The translations under genes and the position numbers were made by a program. The notes under the pieces were generated by a model. The model made no database searches and had not been told where the DNA came from. It saw only the letters and a list, made by a program, of their open reading frames with translations. A DNA stretch of 64,000 nucleotides from Selaginella moellendorffii (Eukaryota > Streptophyta > Lycopodiopsida > Selaginellales > Selaginellaceae): contig NW_003314304.1 in assembly GCF_000143415.4 (NCBI RefSeq), forward strand, positions 1,292,841-1,356,840, in the 5' to 3' direction. This document shows, piece by piece, positions 48,958-60,735 of the stretch. How positions within the stretch are numbered: position 1 is the first letter of the stretch; each line of letters begins with the position of its first letter.

Positions 48958-49002
<45 letters not shown>

Positions 49003-49728
49003 TGTGATTTCCATTTAAACTTTGTCTTTCGTTTGTTCCAGCTACGGAGTCGCTAGTAGAGACACTCCGCGAAGAGAACGAAATGCTCCGGCACCTAGTA
49101 AAAGAGTCTCAAGTCGAAGAGACAATGGTAAGGTAAGAAAATCCATTTTCCATTTTCACTCACAATCTCCATTGTCTTTGGAATTCTTCCCTCCAGGTTG
49201 AAAGAGCTGGAGAAAGAGAATGCACTATACCGGAACCAGCTTCTCATGGCTCAAGCGAGGGGTAAGCTCAAAACGATCGTTTAGTTTTTCGTTTCTCATG
49301 GTGTTTCTCTAGACTGTCATTCTGACAGGACGAGAGAAGATCGCTACAGATTTCTCCAAAGACTGTTCGAGCTCTTGAGTGACATGCAAATAACCGAAGT
49401 AGAGGATGACAATTCAGCGGCATTTGTTTTCCTCCATCAATCCACAGGTGAATTTTCCTGCTTCTTTTTCTTCGTGTTGGCATCAACTTAAGATCGTTGC
49501 TTCGTTTTTTTCCTTCAACAAGGTCTCAAGTTCTCGCTGGAACCTGTTGTTGACCCCGACACTGCCCGGATTTGTGGTGGCGACAGAGAAGTGAAATTCA
49601 CGTCCTTGGCGCTTGGGTCACTGCGCTACATCGCTCCGGAATGGATGCGTGAGAGCATCACGTTTAGCATCAGCCAGGCTCCAGTTTTCTTCCGGAGGAT
49701 ACAAACAGTGACAAGAGGAAGGTCCTGA
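48581..49728 (+). CDS. Plant coiled-coil protein (resembles DUF7806 family)
   Basis: Seven exons: 48581-48700, 48777-48824, 48890-48959, 49042-49132, 49197-49261, 49313-49447 and 49523-49728 (244 residues). The N-terminal region is Ser/Gln-rich. Residues 41-130 are coiled coil (LKRAYDKIYDKYERDK, ARRIENAEKLFEEHK, LVETLREENEMLRHLVKE). The C-terminal part has RYRFLQRLFELLSDM, SAAFVFLHQSTGLKFSL and LALGSLRYIAPEWMRE, then a sulfur/Phe-rich SQAPVFFRRI end. I recall this C-terminal pattern from plant proteins annotated DUF7806, of unknown role. That link is from memory. An in-frame ATG at 48611 is an alternative start. Intron 3 starts with a long CT run. Confidence 0.75.
48961..49003. repeat. (TC)n microsatellite at an intron start
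   Basis: About twenty TC dinucleotides begin directly at the 5' splice site of intron 3 of the coiled-coil gene, giving a donor GTCTCTCT in place of the usual GTAAGT. Confidence 0.9.
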
Positions 49729-50212
49729 CGAAAACGAAAACGAAAAAGTTACAAAAAGAAAGACAAAAGAGAATTTACTTCTTTCACGGTACTACACCGT
49801 TGTAAACTTACAAACTTTCCATCGCTTCGAGTTGATTTCCAATTCATTCTATCGCAAGCATGGAAGTGTAGTGTTCTGGATATGATATTTGCAACCTGTA
49901 TCAAAACAAGTGATCAAAATTGTAAACATAGATTCATTCGTATACCCGTGTGGGACACAAAACTTTTGTTCCCATCGCAGAGGCTGTCGATCGCTCCTGC
50001 TGTAGCAAATCTTTGAAGCAGCGAACCCGACACCCGCTCCTCCTGATCAAACAAAGCATTCGAAGTAGGTGATCAAATAAACCAGATGAGAATGGCACCA
50101 ACTTGCTTACCACGAGCTCCCGATGCGTTCTTCCAGCTATAAAATTCTCCACGCCCGGAGTTCTCCTTCGACACTGTCACCCAATTCGGTAAAGAAGAAA
50201 GGAGACTTAGAG
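49729..50212. promoter_or_regulatory. Intergenic with TATA box for the aspartic-protease-like gene
   Basis: 484 bp. TATAAAA at 50138-50144 is a good TATA box 69 bp before the ATG at 50213. It argues against the earlier in-frame ATG at 50123. The left part is the AT-rich 3' flank of the coiled-coil gene. Confidence 0.55.
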
Positions 50213-51475
50213 ATGTCTGCTCTTACTTTTCTACTGTTCTTGGTCCCAGCTCTTGTCACCGCCATTGCTCCAGCTCCATCACCTCCTCCGCAGTGCAACT
50301 GCCTTCCAAATCCTCCACCCTCTGATCCTCACGCCTTCGGATTCTATCCCGTGACAATGGTGCTGCCACCCAATCCAAGCGCGAGCTCGCCAACTTTCGC
50401 TGCCACTATCACCTTCTTCCCAAACAACGAGCACGACAGCGACGAGGCCTTCACTCCCATTCCTCCACAGCTCGTCAATCTCACACTCGATTCCAGCTGC
50501 AACCAGATCATCCTCCCTTTCCAAGACTGCTACCGCCTGCGCTTGCAAGACACCTGCGCCGATCGATTCATTCGCTGCAACGCCACCACAGCCGCGTGTG
50601 GTTCCAGCGATGGCGAGATTGTCTTCCCCTCGCAAGCTCCACTCAAGCTCTCCTTCAACACCTCTCTTCCTCTCCCCGGCCTTGATCCATCCTCGGCCAC
50701 TGTCCCCATCCTCTGCTCTAGCGGAAGAAACCCGGGCCAAGGAGTCGCCGGACTCGCCCCCTATCGCCTCTCGCTCGTCGTCAACGTCCATCGCAGGCTG
50801 GAAGCTCTCAATCTCCGCAAGATCTTTGGCTACTGCCTGGGAAGACCTCGAGGATTCTTCTTCGTTGGCCAGCCCAACTACGTTTTTCCCAACACCACCA
50901 TCGCTCCCATGAGCTACATCCCAACGCTGCGCTGGGACGAAGACGTTCTTCCTGTTCTACACCTCACCGGCATGGCGATCCACGGCGGCGACGAATTCGG
51001 CAACGTCACGGCGCCGCTGGAAGAATCCGTGTTTGCCGAGGGCCTGGCGATTGGAACCGGGAGACGCTACCTGGCCCTCGTCGATCCGGCGTACCAGTGG
51101 CTGCGCAGCACGATGATGGCCATGGCCAATGCCTCCTCCCTGGTGCCGGCGCCGTCGCCCTTCCACGAGCTGGATCTGTGCTATACCCTAGCGCCCGACA
51201 TGACGATCGATGGGCATGGGCCGCTGCTGGAGCTCCGCTTCGCCGGGAACAAGAGCTGGACGATTGATCCCTTGAATTTCCTGGTGGAGACGCCCTCTCA
51301 CCTGGTGTGCCTGGGAGCCGTGAGCACTGGATCGTCCCAGGGCCTGTCCTCGCTTGGAACCCTAGCGCAAGAGGAGCTCATCGTGGAGTATAACTTTGAA
51401 GAGCAAATGGTGGGAGTCAGTGGATCGCTGCCACGTGTAGGGACGGGATGTGGCCAGCTCGGCTTCCCAAACTAG
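50213..51475 (+). CDS. Aspartic-protease-like secreted protein, catalytic motifs lost
   Basis: 420 residues in one exon. The start at 50213 gives a clean signal peptide (MSALTFLLFLVPALVTAIA) and follows a TATA box. The frame from 50123 would add 30 polar residues. The fold is that of plant A1 pepsin-like proteins / xylanase-inhibitor relatives. It has a Pro/Cys-rich entry (QCNCLPNPPP), VNLTLDSSCNQIILPF where DTGS belongs, the mid-domain landmark GVAGLAPYRLSL (GVAGLG-type), and YLALVDPAYQWL where the second DSGT belongs. Both catalytic Asp-Thr/Ser-Gly triads are altered (DSS, DPA), so proteolysis is unlikely. A binding or inhibitor role, as in TAXI-type proteins, is plausible. It has several N-glycosylation sites. 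It is convergent with the ankyrin gene, with stops 82 bp apart. Confidence 0.85.
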   Translation: MSALTFLLFLVPALVTAIAPAPSPPPQCNCLPNPPPSDPHAFGFYPVTMVLPPNPSASSPTFAATITFFPNNEHDSDEAFTPIPPQLVNLTLDSSCNQIILPFQDCYRLRLQDTCADRFIRCNATTAACGSSDGEIVFPSQAPLKLSFNTSLPLPGLDPSSATVPILCSSGRNPGQGVAGLAPYRLSLVVNVHRRLEALNLRKIFGYCLGRPRGFFFVGQPNYVFPNTTIAPMSYIPTLRWDEDVLPVLHLTGMAIHGGDEFGNVTAPLEESVFAEGLAIGTGRRYLALVDPAYQWLRSTMMAMANASSLVPAPSPFHELDLCYTLAPDMTIDGHGPLLELRFAGNKSWTIDPLNFLVETPSHLVCLGAVSTGSSQGLSSLGTLAQEELIVEYNFEEQMVGVSGSLPRVGTGCGQLGFPN

Positions 51476-51557
51476 TTAAAGGCTGTAGTTAACCTAATAA
51501 AAACATAGTTTAGTAATAGCATTAATAACTCTTAATCCGCCACCTTTTGGAGTTGTT

Positions 51558-53987
51558 CTAACAATCAATGACCACATTTTCGCACAGCTTGTCCAAGCCA
51601 TCTTGCCATGGATACTCGGAGTAATTCGCCCCAACATCATAAGTCCGCTTCTCTTCGTCCAAATCCCCAGCCTTTTTTTCCTCTTTCTCAGCGTTGCATT
51701 CATGCTCCTCGACGTGGTGCTTGTAGTTTGCAGTGCTGGATCCAAAGCTGGATGGAGGGAGTGTCTCCTGACGACATCTCTGCGATGTCCGCGAGAAGAC
51801 GTAACTGTTGAAGAGTAAGAAGAGTCCTTTCAGAAACCACAGTAGCATCCCCAGGCAAACGATCCCACCCATGGACGATGTTGCAATCAAGTTTCGCTGC
51901 TGCTTGTGCTCCGGAGGAAGGACCGAAAACCCCGCAGCTCCAAATGCTAGCAGCCCGAAAGTGATGGAGATCGCGAGCGTCAGTCCGGCCGCGAACAAAG
52001 TTCGCTCGATCCGCTTCACCACCTCCTGAATGAAGATGTCCGGCATTGGGAGCACACCTCGAGCTGCTGCTAGCGTGCTGGCCATGGCGAAGAAGAAGGA
52101 CAGGCTGTTGAACCACACGAAGAGCTTGACACCAATCTCGTTGATGTAAACGTACGTCCCCTTGAGGCCACCGGGAGGCTGGAGGAATCCCTGGAAGCTT
52201 ATGCTTGCGATGAGCGCCGCCCCGACGAGGATCGCGTTGAGAGCGTCCACGAAAACTTGGCGATCCCGGTAGAGTATCTCGAGGTAAGCTCGGACGTCTT
52301 CGCGAGAGGAGAGCTCCTTTCGGATATCTGGATGCTGGCGTTCCACCGCGTACCTGTATGGCGACTTTGAGTGACCATCGTCGAGGTTGGCTTTGCATTC
52401 CCGGATCTCACAGAGCTTGGTCACCACATCGTTGTATCCCAGGATGGTTGCCCAGTGCAAAGCCGTTCTCTTCGTGTGGCTTCCCTGCTCGTTGACAATG
52501 TCTCTCCACGCTCGTCGAGTGTCGATGAACTTGACTATCTCTTGCCTCTCCTCGTAGAAGAGCCAGAACGCAAATGGTATGTCCTCCTGGAGCTTTTCGG
52601 CTCTCTTGCCAAAGCGCTCCACGTCCCGGCCTTTGAGCTTGACCCGGAGATCCTCCACATTCCTCTCGAGAAACGTGTTCATGCTCTTGAGGATGTCCGC
52701 CATCTTGTACTTGCAGTGCCTGTGATCCGCGAGAGAAGCCGCGAATTCCATCTTCCCGTGCTGTAGAGCGCTGAGCAATGCCGAGGCCATCTTTCTCTCG
52801 AACAAGCCCGGATCACTTCCATATGTGATGTATCGCTTGAGCAGCTTCATCACCAAGTTGATGCTTTCCTTGTTTCCTCTCTTGGCAGCCCAGTCGACGA
52901 GGTCGGACGCTATCAGCAACCTCTCCAAGTTGGCCGAGTAGTTTTGCTTCTTCTTCTCGATCGCGTAGTCTAGACTTCGATCTAGCCTCTCAATCATGCC
53001 GGAATCCCCGTATCCTATCACGTACCTCACCAAAGAGATTTGCGGGAAAGCTCTTCGATCCAGCAAGCCTTGCTCCATCACAACTCTCAGAAGATCCCGG
53101 ACGTGCTCTCGGCCATGCTCTTCGGCAAGCTCCAGCACGCTCTTCCCAGCTCTATTCTCCGAGAAGACTCGCAATCCTCGCCCCACGCAAGCCTCCACGA
53201 GGAGCCTCACTGCTTCTTTGTCACCTCTCATGGCCGCCCAGTGTAGCGGAGTCCCCTTCTCCACAACGTCGCGGGCTTGCAGCGACGCTCCTCGCGCGAG
53301 CAGCCACTTCATCGCCGCGATCCTGCCGTTCCACGCCGCGTAGTGCAGCGCCGTGAGCCCGGATCGACTGGCGGAATTCACGTCCCGCGGCACTGGAAGG
53401 CGCGCAAAGATGAGCTCCAGAGCGTCGACGGATCCAGACCTGGCGGCGAAGTGTAGCGGCGTGGCACCGGTGTGATCGGCCTGGGAAATCTCCGCGCCGC
53501 GCTGGAGGAGGAGCTCCGCGAGGGCCACATTGCCCTTGCCCAGCGCGTAGTGGAGAGGAACCATTCCATGGCGATTTATGGGACTGGAATTAGGGTTCAT
53601 GCCATTGGCGCCCAAGGCCTGGAGTAGAGCATCGAAGACCGCGACGTCGCCGCCGATCGCCGCGATGTGGAGGGCGGTGTCGCGATCGGAGAGGTCGCCG
53701 CGGAGGATGTCGATGGCGGCATCGCGGCGGAGGAGCGAATTGACGAGGGGGAGATTGCGGAACTCGCTGGCGAGGTGGATGGCGGTGGTGTAGTGATTGT
53801 AGACGTTGTGGATGTCGAAGCCGTCGCGTATGAGCTCCTCGAGCTTGGAATCGATGCTGGATTGGGTGGAATCGGCGCTGGATTGGGTGGAATCGGCGCT
53901 GGATTGATCGCCGGATTGGGTGGAGAGGAGATTGTAGAAGCGGTACTCGAGCGATTCGCCCTTGGTGCGCTCGGCTGGAGGAATCAT
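51558..53987 (-). CDS. Ankyrin-repeat membrane protein with PGG domain
   Basis: 809 residues in one exon. The first ATG is at 53987, and upstream in-frame sequence lacks ATG. Residues 1-50 contain a QSSADST heptad repeat. Ankyrin repeats follow to about residue 270 (DTALHIAAIGGDVAVFDALL, GMVPLHYALGKGNVALAELL, GATPLHFAARSGSVDALELI, GLTALHYAAWNGRIAAMKWL, GTPLHWAAMRGDKEAVRLLV). Another pair lies near 520-565 (RTALHWATILGYNDVV). The C-terminal 220 residues hold a PGG-type domain (FLQPPGGLKGTYVYI at about 601) with four hydrophobic spans. Plant relatives such as ACD6 and ITN1 sit in membranes and act in defence or salt responses. This one's role is unknown. The long helical middle (270-510) is unusual for the family. 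Confidence 0.9.
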   Translation of the reverse strand: MIPPAERTKGESLEYRFYNLLSTQSGDQSSADSTQSSADSTQSSIDSKLEELIRDGFDIHNVYNHYTTAIHLASEFRNLPLVNSLLRRDAAIDILRGDLSDRDTALHIAAIGGDVAVFDALLQALGANGMNPNSSPINRHGMVPLHYALGKGNVALAELLLQRGAEISQADHTGATPLHFAARSGSVDALELIFARLPVPRDVNSASRSGLTALHYAAWNGRIAAMKWLLARGASLQARDVVEKGTPLHWAAMRGDKEAVRLLVEACVGRGLRVFSENRAGKSVLELAEEHGREHVRDLLRVVMEQGLLDRRAFPQISLVRYVIGYGDSGMIERLDRSLDYAIEKKKQNYSANLERLLIASDLVDWAAKRGNKESINLVMKLLKRYITYGSDPGLFERKMASALLSALQHGKMEFAASLADHRHCKYKMADILKSMNTFLERNVEDLRVKLKGRDVERFGKRAEKLQEDIPFAFWLFYEERQEIVKFIDTRRAWRDIVNEQGSHTKRTALHWATILGYNDVVTKLCEIRECKANLDDGHSKSPYRYAVERQHPDIRKELSSREDVRAYLEILYRDRQVFVDALNAILVGAALIASISFQGFLQPPGGLKGTYVYINEIGVKLFVWFNSLSFFFAMASTLAAARGVLPMPDIFIQEVVKRIERTLFAAGLTLAISITFGLLAFGAAGFSVLPPEHKQQRNLIATSSMGGIVCLGMLLWFLKGLFLLFNSYVFSRTSQRCRQETLPPSSFGSSTANYKHHVEEHECNAEKEEKKAGDLDEEKRTYDVGANYSEYPWQDGLDKLCENVVIDC
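53856..53907. repeat. 21-bp tandem repeat in the ankyrin gene
   Basis: GCTGGATTGGGTGGAATCGGC occurs at 53856-53876 and 53877-53897, then a partial third unit. On the coding strand it makes the heptad QSSADST two to three times near the N-terminus. It keeps the frame, so length variation among alleles is likely. Confidence 0.9.
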
Positions 53988-55359
53988 CGCATTGATTGTG
54001 AATTTGCGATGGTTTCTCGCAAGGAATTGGAGGAAGAATTCTCTTGAGAGGTTAGAACAATTGGAGTGGTCAATGTCACGCGCTGTAGAAGCTCTCACGA
54101 CTCTTCCATGCTTTGTTTGTTATGTAAAGTAAGAGAATATTCAGGACAAATGCTTCAAACTTTGCAGTAGTTCCATTTGCCTGAAATTAGCTAATGGAAC
54201 TTGGAAGCAATCAATTTTGACCATTTATTTCTATAAATATAAATTACATTATCATAAAATACAAATGCGTTTAGTCATAAAAATATAATATTACCTAAAC
54301 TATTATATATCTTTATTTATGTTAATAAAATAGTTAATATCATAAAAGCTTTCTTTCTTTATTAGCATTTGCAAGAGTGGGATATATTTGAAAAGTTTCA
54401 ATTTTAAGATTTTTTTTATTTTTTAACAACACTAATTGTCATGTTAGTATACAAATTATTAAATTTTACAGATTTTTAAAATAACTAGTAAATTTATTAT
54501 TTTTATTAATACTCCCACAACTTTTATTCATTGAATTGGTCCTCACCTTCACATAAATTTTGTTATAATTACATACTTTCAACCTTTAGTATATACATAT
54601 TTTGGAATTTAATTAAATATAATAACTTTAAACAAATAAAAATAGAATATTTTTATCCCATGATGAAAACATGGCATGTGTGTTGACTAATATTTCAAAA
54701 ATCTATTTAATAATTCATTCAAAAATTTATTTTTAAATTATAGAAATTAATAACCTTTATAAAGTGAAGTGATTCTATTAGTTTTATTTATTTATTTTTA
54801 TTATGAATAGCTACTTCACAACATTAAAAAAAAAGATGTGCACAAAAGCTTACATTCATTGACTTGTAATATAGTCTAACTATATGGTACAAGAATTTTA
54901 ACTTCATAATGAATTATAATTTTGAATAGTTAAAATTAAATATAAATAAGAATGATTTTTTTTAATTTTATGTAATAAATAAGTGTTTAGTATAATGATT
55001 TTTATTATTTTTAATTAATTATAAATAAGTATAAAAATAAGCTTTTAGAATTATATAAATATATATATTTTAAATAACATTTATGTGGCATAGCATATAC
55101 ATCATTTAATGTTTTTTTATATAATCTCAAAATATATACATAAAATATTAAATATATATATTTATAAAAGTTCTAATATCTATATTAGCCAAGCTAGATT
55201 TATTGAGGGGAAGATAGAGGATGGAGGTGATGATCTTTTTGTTGTTCTCAAGTATGAGTTTTACATAAGAATATGTTGTCAATACCTATAAAGGCAAGAA
55301 AAATGATTTTCTTAGGTAATCATTGCTCAATATAAAAAAAATTAGCATTTTACTATAAG
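53988..55359. other. Very AT-rich intergenic DNA
   Basis: 53988-54140 is the ankyrin gene's leader and promoter. 54180-55200 is over 75% AT with long A and T runs, and no gene, hairpin or repeat stands out. It grades into the decayed retroelement to the right. Confidence 0.6.
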
Positions 55360-56658
55360 ACACAAATCTCTAAATCCGAGTCTATGAGGTGGTGGCAAGA
55401 TGAAAATCCAATAAGTATAACATGTTTGAAATAAAAATTCCAACTCAAAAAGTTAAGAGTGGAAGTAGAATTCCCAAAGAAGTGATAAAGGAACAAATAT
55501 GAAGCAATTGGTAAGTGAGTTTTGAAAAGGGATAAAAGAATAACCAATTAGATTTGAGATGGAGTCCGTGGAGTCCAAAGAGTTTAAAATGGAGTTTGAG
55601 ATAAAGTTTGAGACTAGATCCAAGATTGAAATTGAAATTGAAACCAAGATTAAAACTATATTCAAATTTGAATCCAACTCTAAATTTGAGTTTGAGGGTG
55701 AAACCCCAAAGCAATCATCTTCCAGACCTTGGGGAGTTTGGTAAGTCTTTATTAGATAGCAAGGGGAGGACTCTAGTGGAACTAATTCGGCCAAAGAATG
55801 TTAGTGTGACCAAGGAAGGTTACACCTATGTGCTAGGTGATGATATAAACACTAAAGAATCTAAGGCTAGAGTGAATATAAATGGTTAAGTGAAGTGTAC
55901 CTACTGAACCTCATTTTAGCTATATGGTTAAGGCACCCTAATGGTAGAAGGTTGGGGAAGTACTCACGAAGTTTATATTGCACTACAATATTTCGAAATA
56001 TCATCCAAAAGTTTTAGATTGCGGGAAAAGTACCCATGAGACTCACATAGGGCCATGGTGTTCCAAATCGTTATCCCAAAGTCCTAGACTGTGGAAAGGA
56101 AGAGGAGCAATTCTTTGGTGTAATGACCAAGGATACAGTCATGTGGTGAGGAAGTCCCAGAAGACCGTGGGACTTAGTGGTCGGGCATATGGGCCTTGAT
56201 CCAGTGGCAATGTTAGCAAACTCGGTCATGGACAGAAAGGGACTTAGTGGGGACCAGAAAAGGGATATTGGGGAAGGTTATTCCCCATGTCTGCGGGCAT
56301 CTTAAGGATGCTAAGAAGTGGATCTGGGATGATCACTAATGGATGGATGGTGCAGTCTTTGAAAGACAGGATGGTGATGCAAGTGGTGTTAGACCACCGG
56401 TGTGACCAAGGTGAAGGGGCATGGCCTTAGCATAACAAGCCAATATATCAGTGGTACCTTGGGGTGTCGATCATGAGATCGGACACATAGAGCATTTGGA
56501 CCAAATGCAAAGGTTGAGTGGCATAGATGTCATTCTTGGGGTTAGCAAGCCCTAAGTCCTGAATTGGACTTATGGAGGTTGTGAATGGGACTCCTCCAAA
56601 TGGTCAAAGGTGTGGTTAAACGACTAAAATAGAATGAAAAAATTAATTGCTTACAATT

Positions 56659-56670
56659 TGGTATCAAAGT
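56659..56670 (+). other. Candidate primer-binding site (tRNA-iMet type)
   Basis: TGGTATCAAAGT differs at two positions from the canonical TGGTATCAGAGC. It stands three bases after the LTR end ...TTACA, the usual spacing in plant retroelements. Confidence 0.65.
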
Positions 56671-59600
56671 TGTTCCTTAGTCCGACTTTTATTGGTGCTC
56701 AAGTATATCATCATGGGTGTTGGCATCGGAAGGTCCTAGAAGTGGGCCTATCCTTGAGGAGTAGCAGGTTGAAAAGACATGGCTCTCCACTACAGTTCAT
56801 GTGTGAACTTGTAAGTAAGGTAGTGGATAGAAAAGGGCCAATAATGGAATGACTTTGGGGTCTTGGGAATAGTATAAGATTTTCCTCAAAGAGTTGAAAA
56901 TGTAATCCAGATGAGCATTTGACTTAGCAAACTGGCTAATGTAGTTGTGGTAAACAACTATAGTTGGGATCACGGGAAAGATAGAGACTCCAAAATAATG
57001 AAAGAGTCATAAGATTATCCTCATATAGTTGAGGCTGGTGCTCATAAATTTGAGACTAGAATTAATGACCATGAGAGGTCAAATACGGATTAGGACACGA
57101 GTCCTTGAAATGGTAGCTGGGGCTACCTTAAATGTTGGAACAAACCCAAGGAATTAGGGGTGTACTTAGAGGATGAGTCGGTATTCTCATCATAAGGATA
57201 GATAGTTCTAAGGGGCAAAAGTAGCCCATAGGGAATGGAAAATAATCAAGTGTTAAAATAACACTTGCAAAGATGGTCTTTATAAACAGGACATGAATAC
57301 ACGAAGTTGTATTCTAGCGAATTGACACCTCAAAATAGGACTTTACGGGTCATTGAATTAGCGAAGTCCAAAAATGTTGGATGACTCAAGTAGAGTCAAG
57401 GAATGGTCATAAAGGATTGGTAAAAGCATTTGAATTGAGGTGTGTTGTACCTCACGAAGGATGGGGAAGATCATAAGATCCAAGTATGAGGACAGTGGGT
57501 ATCTCATCGATGGCAGAATGTGCCATACTAAAGTCGGGGGAAAGGTGTTCCTAGAAAAAAGAAACTTTAGCACAAAGTTGTGTATGAACACTATGGTGCC
57601 GTGTTAATTGATAGTTGGTATGATAAACAACTGCTTTGGTCTTGGCAAAGACCTAGACATGAGTGGGAAGTGTTGTAAGGGTAGGCTTGTAAAGCTAATG
57701 GTGTGAAAACACTAAATGTGTCAAAGCATAAGGCCTTGAGGTCAAATTAGCGGGTTCATTAGAACCCCTTCCCAAAAGAATTCTGATGGAAATGGGAATT
57801 GCGTAGCCTAAGCTGGAAGGTCTGTGGTTGGAGTGTGGTAACCCAAATAATAATGAAGGTTTTGCTTAGTTGCTTCATAGTTGTCAAGTCCTACAACTCA
57901 TTACTGGTGACCCCAAGTATCCTAAGACTCTTAACCGATTGTTGATTTTTGAGTTTGGGCCAGTATAGATAGACTGGCTTCGAAATAATTGGTTAAACTG
58001 GTAGAAGGTAACTACTTAAGACTTTTTATTAGGATAAAAAAGTTAGTTATACCTTTAAGGGGGATAAATTGCTTATGTTGCGATATAGTAAGTCAATGTC
58101 GAAAAGGGATTGAAGAACCACTCCTTAGGTTATCGAGTAAGTTCATCCCTATAAATACTTGCTAAAGCATGGTAGAAATTGCAAAGTTATCCTCCTAGTC
58201 TAGAGAAAAATAATTGAAAGAAATATATGAGGCAAAAAACAAGTAGTAAGGGGATAGAATCGAATCATGGAAATCGAAAGGCATAACCAAGGGTGGTTAT
58301 ACAAGTTGGGAATGGAAAATCAAGTGGGTGTTCGAGCATGTTGTTATTAACAACCGTGATGCCATGGAAAGTCTAAAGTATAAAATTGTCTATATTAGAC
58401 CATATGGCAATTAGAAAGCTTGCGAAAGGAGAGGCTTTAGCAAGGTAAGGGATTAAGTCCCTTCAAAGTTCCCAAAGACAATTCTATATAGCTTAATACT
58501 TAAAAAGCCATGTGTAAATGGTTTATAGAACGCACAAAATCAAAGTGGCGCAACAGAAGCGTGGTCTTGAAGCTTATCATAAGGCAAGGCTATCAAGGTT
58601 GGGGAAGTAGTTCCCAAGTGTTCAAAGGGATGGCTTTGAACAAAAGTTGATGGTCAAGAACTTTCACACTTATGCATGAAACCATGTTACATTAATCGGA
58701 TGACTTGCTAAACAAGATTGGCAAGTCAGGGAAACAAATCCCCTAGTTGAAGATGCTAACTTCAAAAGGGGTGGCTCATGAGGCCGAGCGTGAAGGAGTC
58801 CATACATGATTACAAACTTGTCAAGTAAGAGAACTTGGCAGTGCGGAGGAACTAAATTCCTAAATTGTGATCTATAGCGCACTTTAAGTATAAGTTGGTG
58901 CACCGGCGTAAGGAGTCATACTAAGCATCTTGAATAATACCATTTGTAGATGCATATACGGAAGTTGGGTTTAAGTCCTGACCCTCTAGTGCTTGGGTTC
59001 GAGTCTCAATTCACTAGGGCGTGGTGATGGTTTGGAATATAAGGACACTCATTTTTCGGTGGTCATGGACTCTTAATAAGGAGACTAGTTTGGGCACACC
59101 GCCAAGCAGGGGATGCCCTGGAGTCATGATGCATAGTTAGATTGTTTAATGTGAAAGTTCGGCATATCTAACTTGAACACTTTGGTGCAAGTGGCACTTA
59201 GAACATGGTGAATGAGATGGGGACACCCAGTCTCAGTTACTATGGACCCTTGGTCGGAAGGGCTGGCTCAAGCGCACCACTAAGTGTGGGGGATGCCCTT
59301 GGGGTTATGGTTAACAATTTAAAGGTCTGAAAGACCTAGTACCTATTAGCAAACTTATTAAGGTGTCAAGATAAGATCACTAGGCAATCTTGTGGCTAAA
59401 TAAAGACAAGGTCCTTGTTTGGGTAAGGAATAAAGTTCCTAGTTTAAAATATTGATTTGAACTAATGATAATGGTGTGGCTTAGTCAACGTGACTAAGTG
59501 GGAAGAACACTTAAGGGAAATGAGTTATGTCAATGCGATAGCATAGTGAGTCTAAAGAAAGTAGTCTTTAGGAGAGACCCATGAAAGAGGCATAAAGTTG

Positions 59601-60617
59601 GGCTGTAGATGAAGCCCATAGCAAAAAATGCTAAAAAAACCTACTAGGGGTGAGCACCCTTTGGACTTGGTAAAGTGGAGCTTTTGCCATGGAACCGAAA
59701 GAATACCTCAAGGATGAAAGTAGTGATCCTATGTTGCTTGGTGCAACAATTAATGGATAGGAGCAAAAAACTAATGGCTAAGAAAAGAGCCATAGGAACC
59801 ATGGAAAGAAATCCAAATGGCAAAGTTAGGCCAGGAACACCAATGTGTTAGAGGCTAATAGATTGTGGGAAAAGCAATGTGTTTCCAAAGATGGATTCTC
59901 AATTGCTCTAATTTGGTGAAAATGAAAGCTCCAAAGGAGGGAGCAGTAAGGTAGCCAAATGATAGAGTTATAGACAACCTAGCACGAATTATAGTAACTG
60001 GAACTTAGTGCGGTGGCATGAAATAGAAAAGAGGATGGTGGTGCCCTCAAGTAAAGAATTTCCTAGGATGGGGAACTGGAGTTGCACAAAATGTGCAATG
60101 CAAGGTGTTAGAGACACCTAGGAAATTGACTCCGAGAAGTCAAAAGTAAAAGTTCTAAAGTGCAAAGATTATATTAATGGGAATTGAGACTAATTGAGAA
60201 TGAGTAGTGGGATTGAGATAAAAAAGGTGTCTCTAACAAGTTTAGCAAGAACTAAACTAATAAAAGGAGAGAACCACCACAAACGGTCGAATGAGTCTTT
60301 AAGTTAGAGAAGCTATGCTCCTTAGAGGATGGGCAAAGCATGGTGAGCCTTCAGTGTCAAACTATTGATGAATATTAGCTATATGCCAAGGATGGAAAGG
60401 GTAATACATGCTAATATTACTTTATAAAGTAGTTTGTCATTCATTGAGGACATCCAACTTCGTCTATGTGTGGTGGAGTTGTGAGACACAAATCCCTAAG
60501 CCCCAAAGTGGAGTCGAAAGGGTGCCACGTGGTAGTGGCCGAAGCGAAAGCCAAATGAATGTAACACGTCTCTAGAAAAGGGACACAAGAGGTCCAACAC
60601 ATGACACGTGGAAGTGT

Positions 60618-60735
60618 CCGAGATGGAGTCTGAGATGAACCTAAGATGGACTCGAGATGGAGTCCGAGATGGAGTCCGAGATGGAGTTCGAGATGGACTC
60701 GAGATGAAGTCTGAGATAGATTTGAGATGGAATCC
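60618..60735. repeat. Short tandem array of GAGATGGAGTCC-type units
   Basis: Ten or so units of 10-12 bp (GAGATGGAGTCC, GAGATGGACTC, GAGATGAAGTCT) run head to tail in the right LTR-like block. A more decayed version is at 55556-55700. On the minus strand they read as a Leu/His/Ser/Gly repeat that is not a real protein. Confidence 0.85.

Noticed and set aside
49923-50152. Small two-exon minus-strand gene with a neat GT-AG intron, head to head with the aspartic-protease-like gene
   Set aside because: Its apparent first codon is GTG, an in-frame stop lies just upstream with no ATG, and the peptide matches nothing. It overlaps the promoter and TATA box of the next gene.
51700-52398. 232-codon minus-strand frame and several plus-strand frames within the ankyrin gene
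   Set aside because: They are shadows of the GC-rich ankyrin-PGG coding sequence in other phases.
58970-59030. tRNA-like T arm TTGGGTTCGAGTCTCAA in the retroelement
   Set aside because: No D arm, anticodon arm or acceptor pairing could be found around it.
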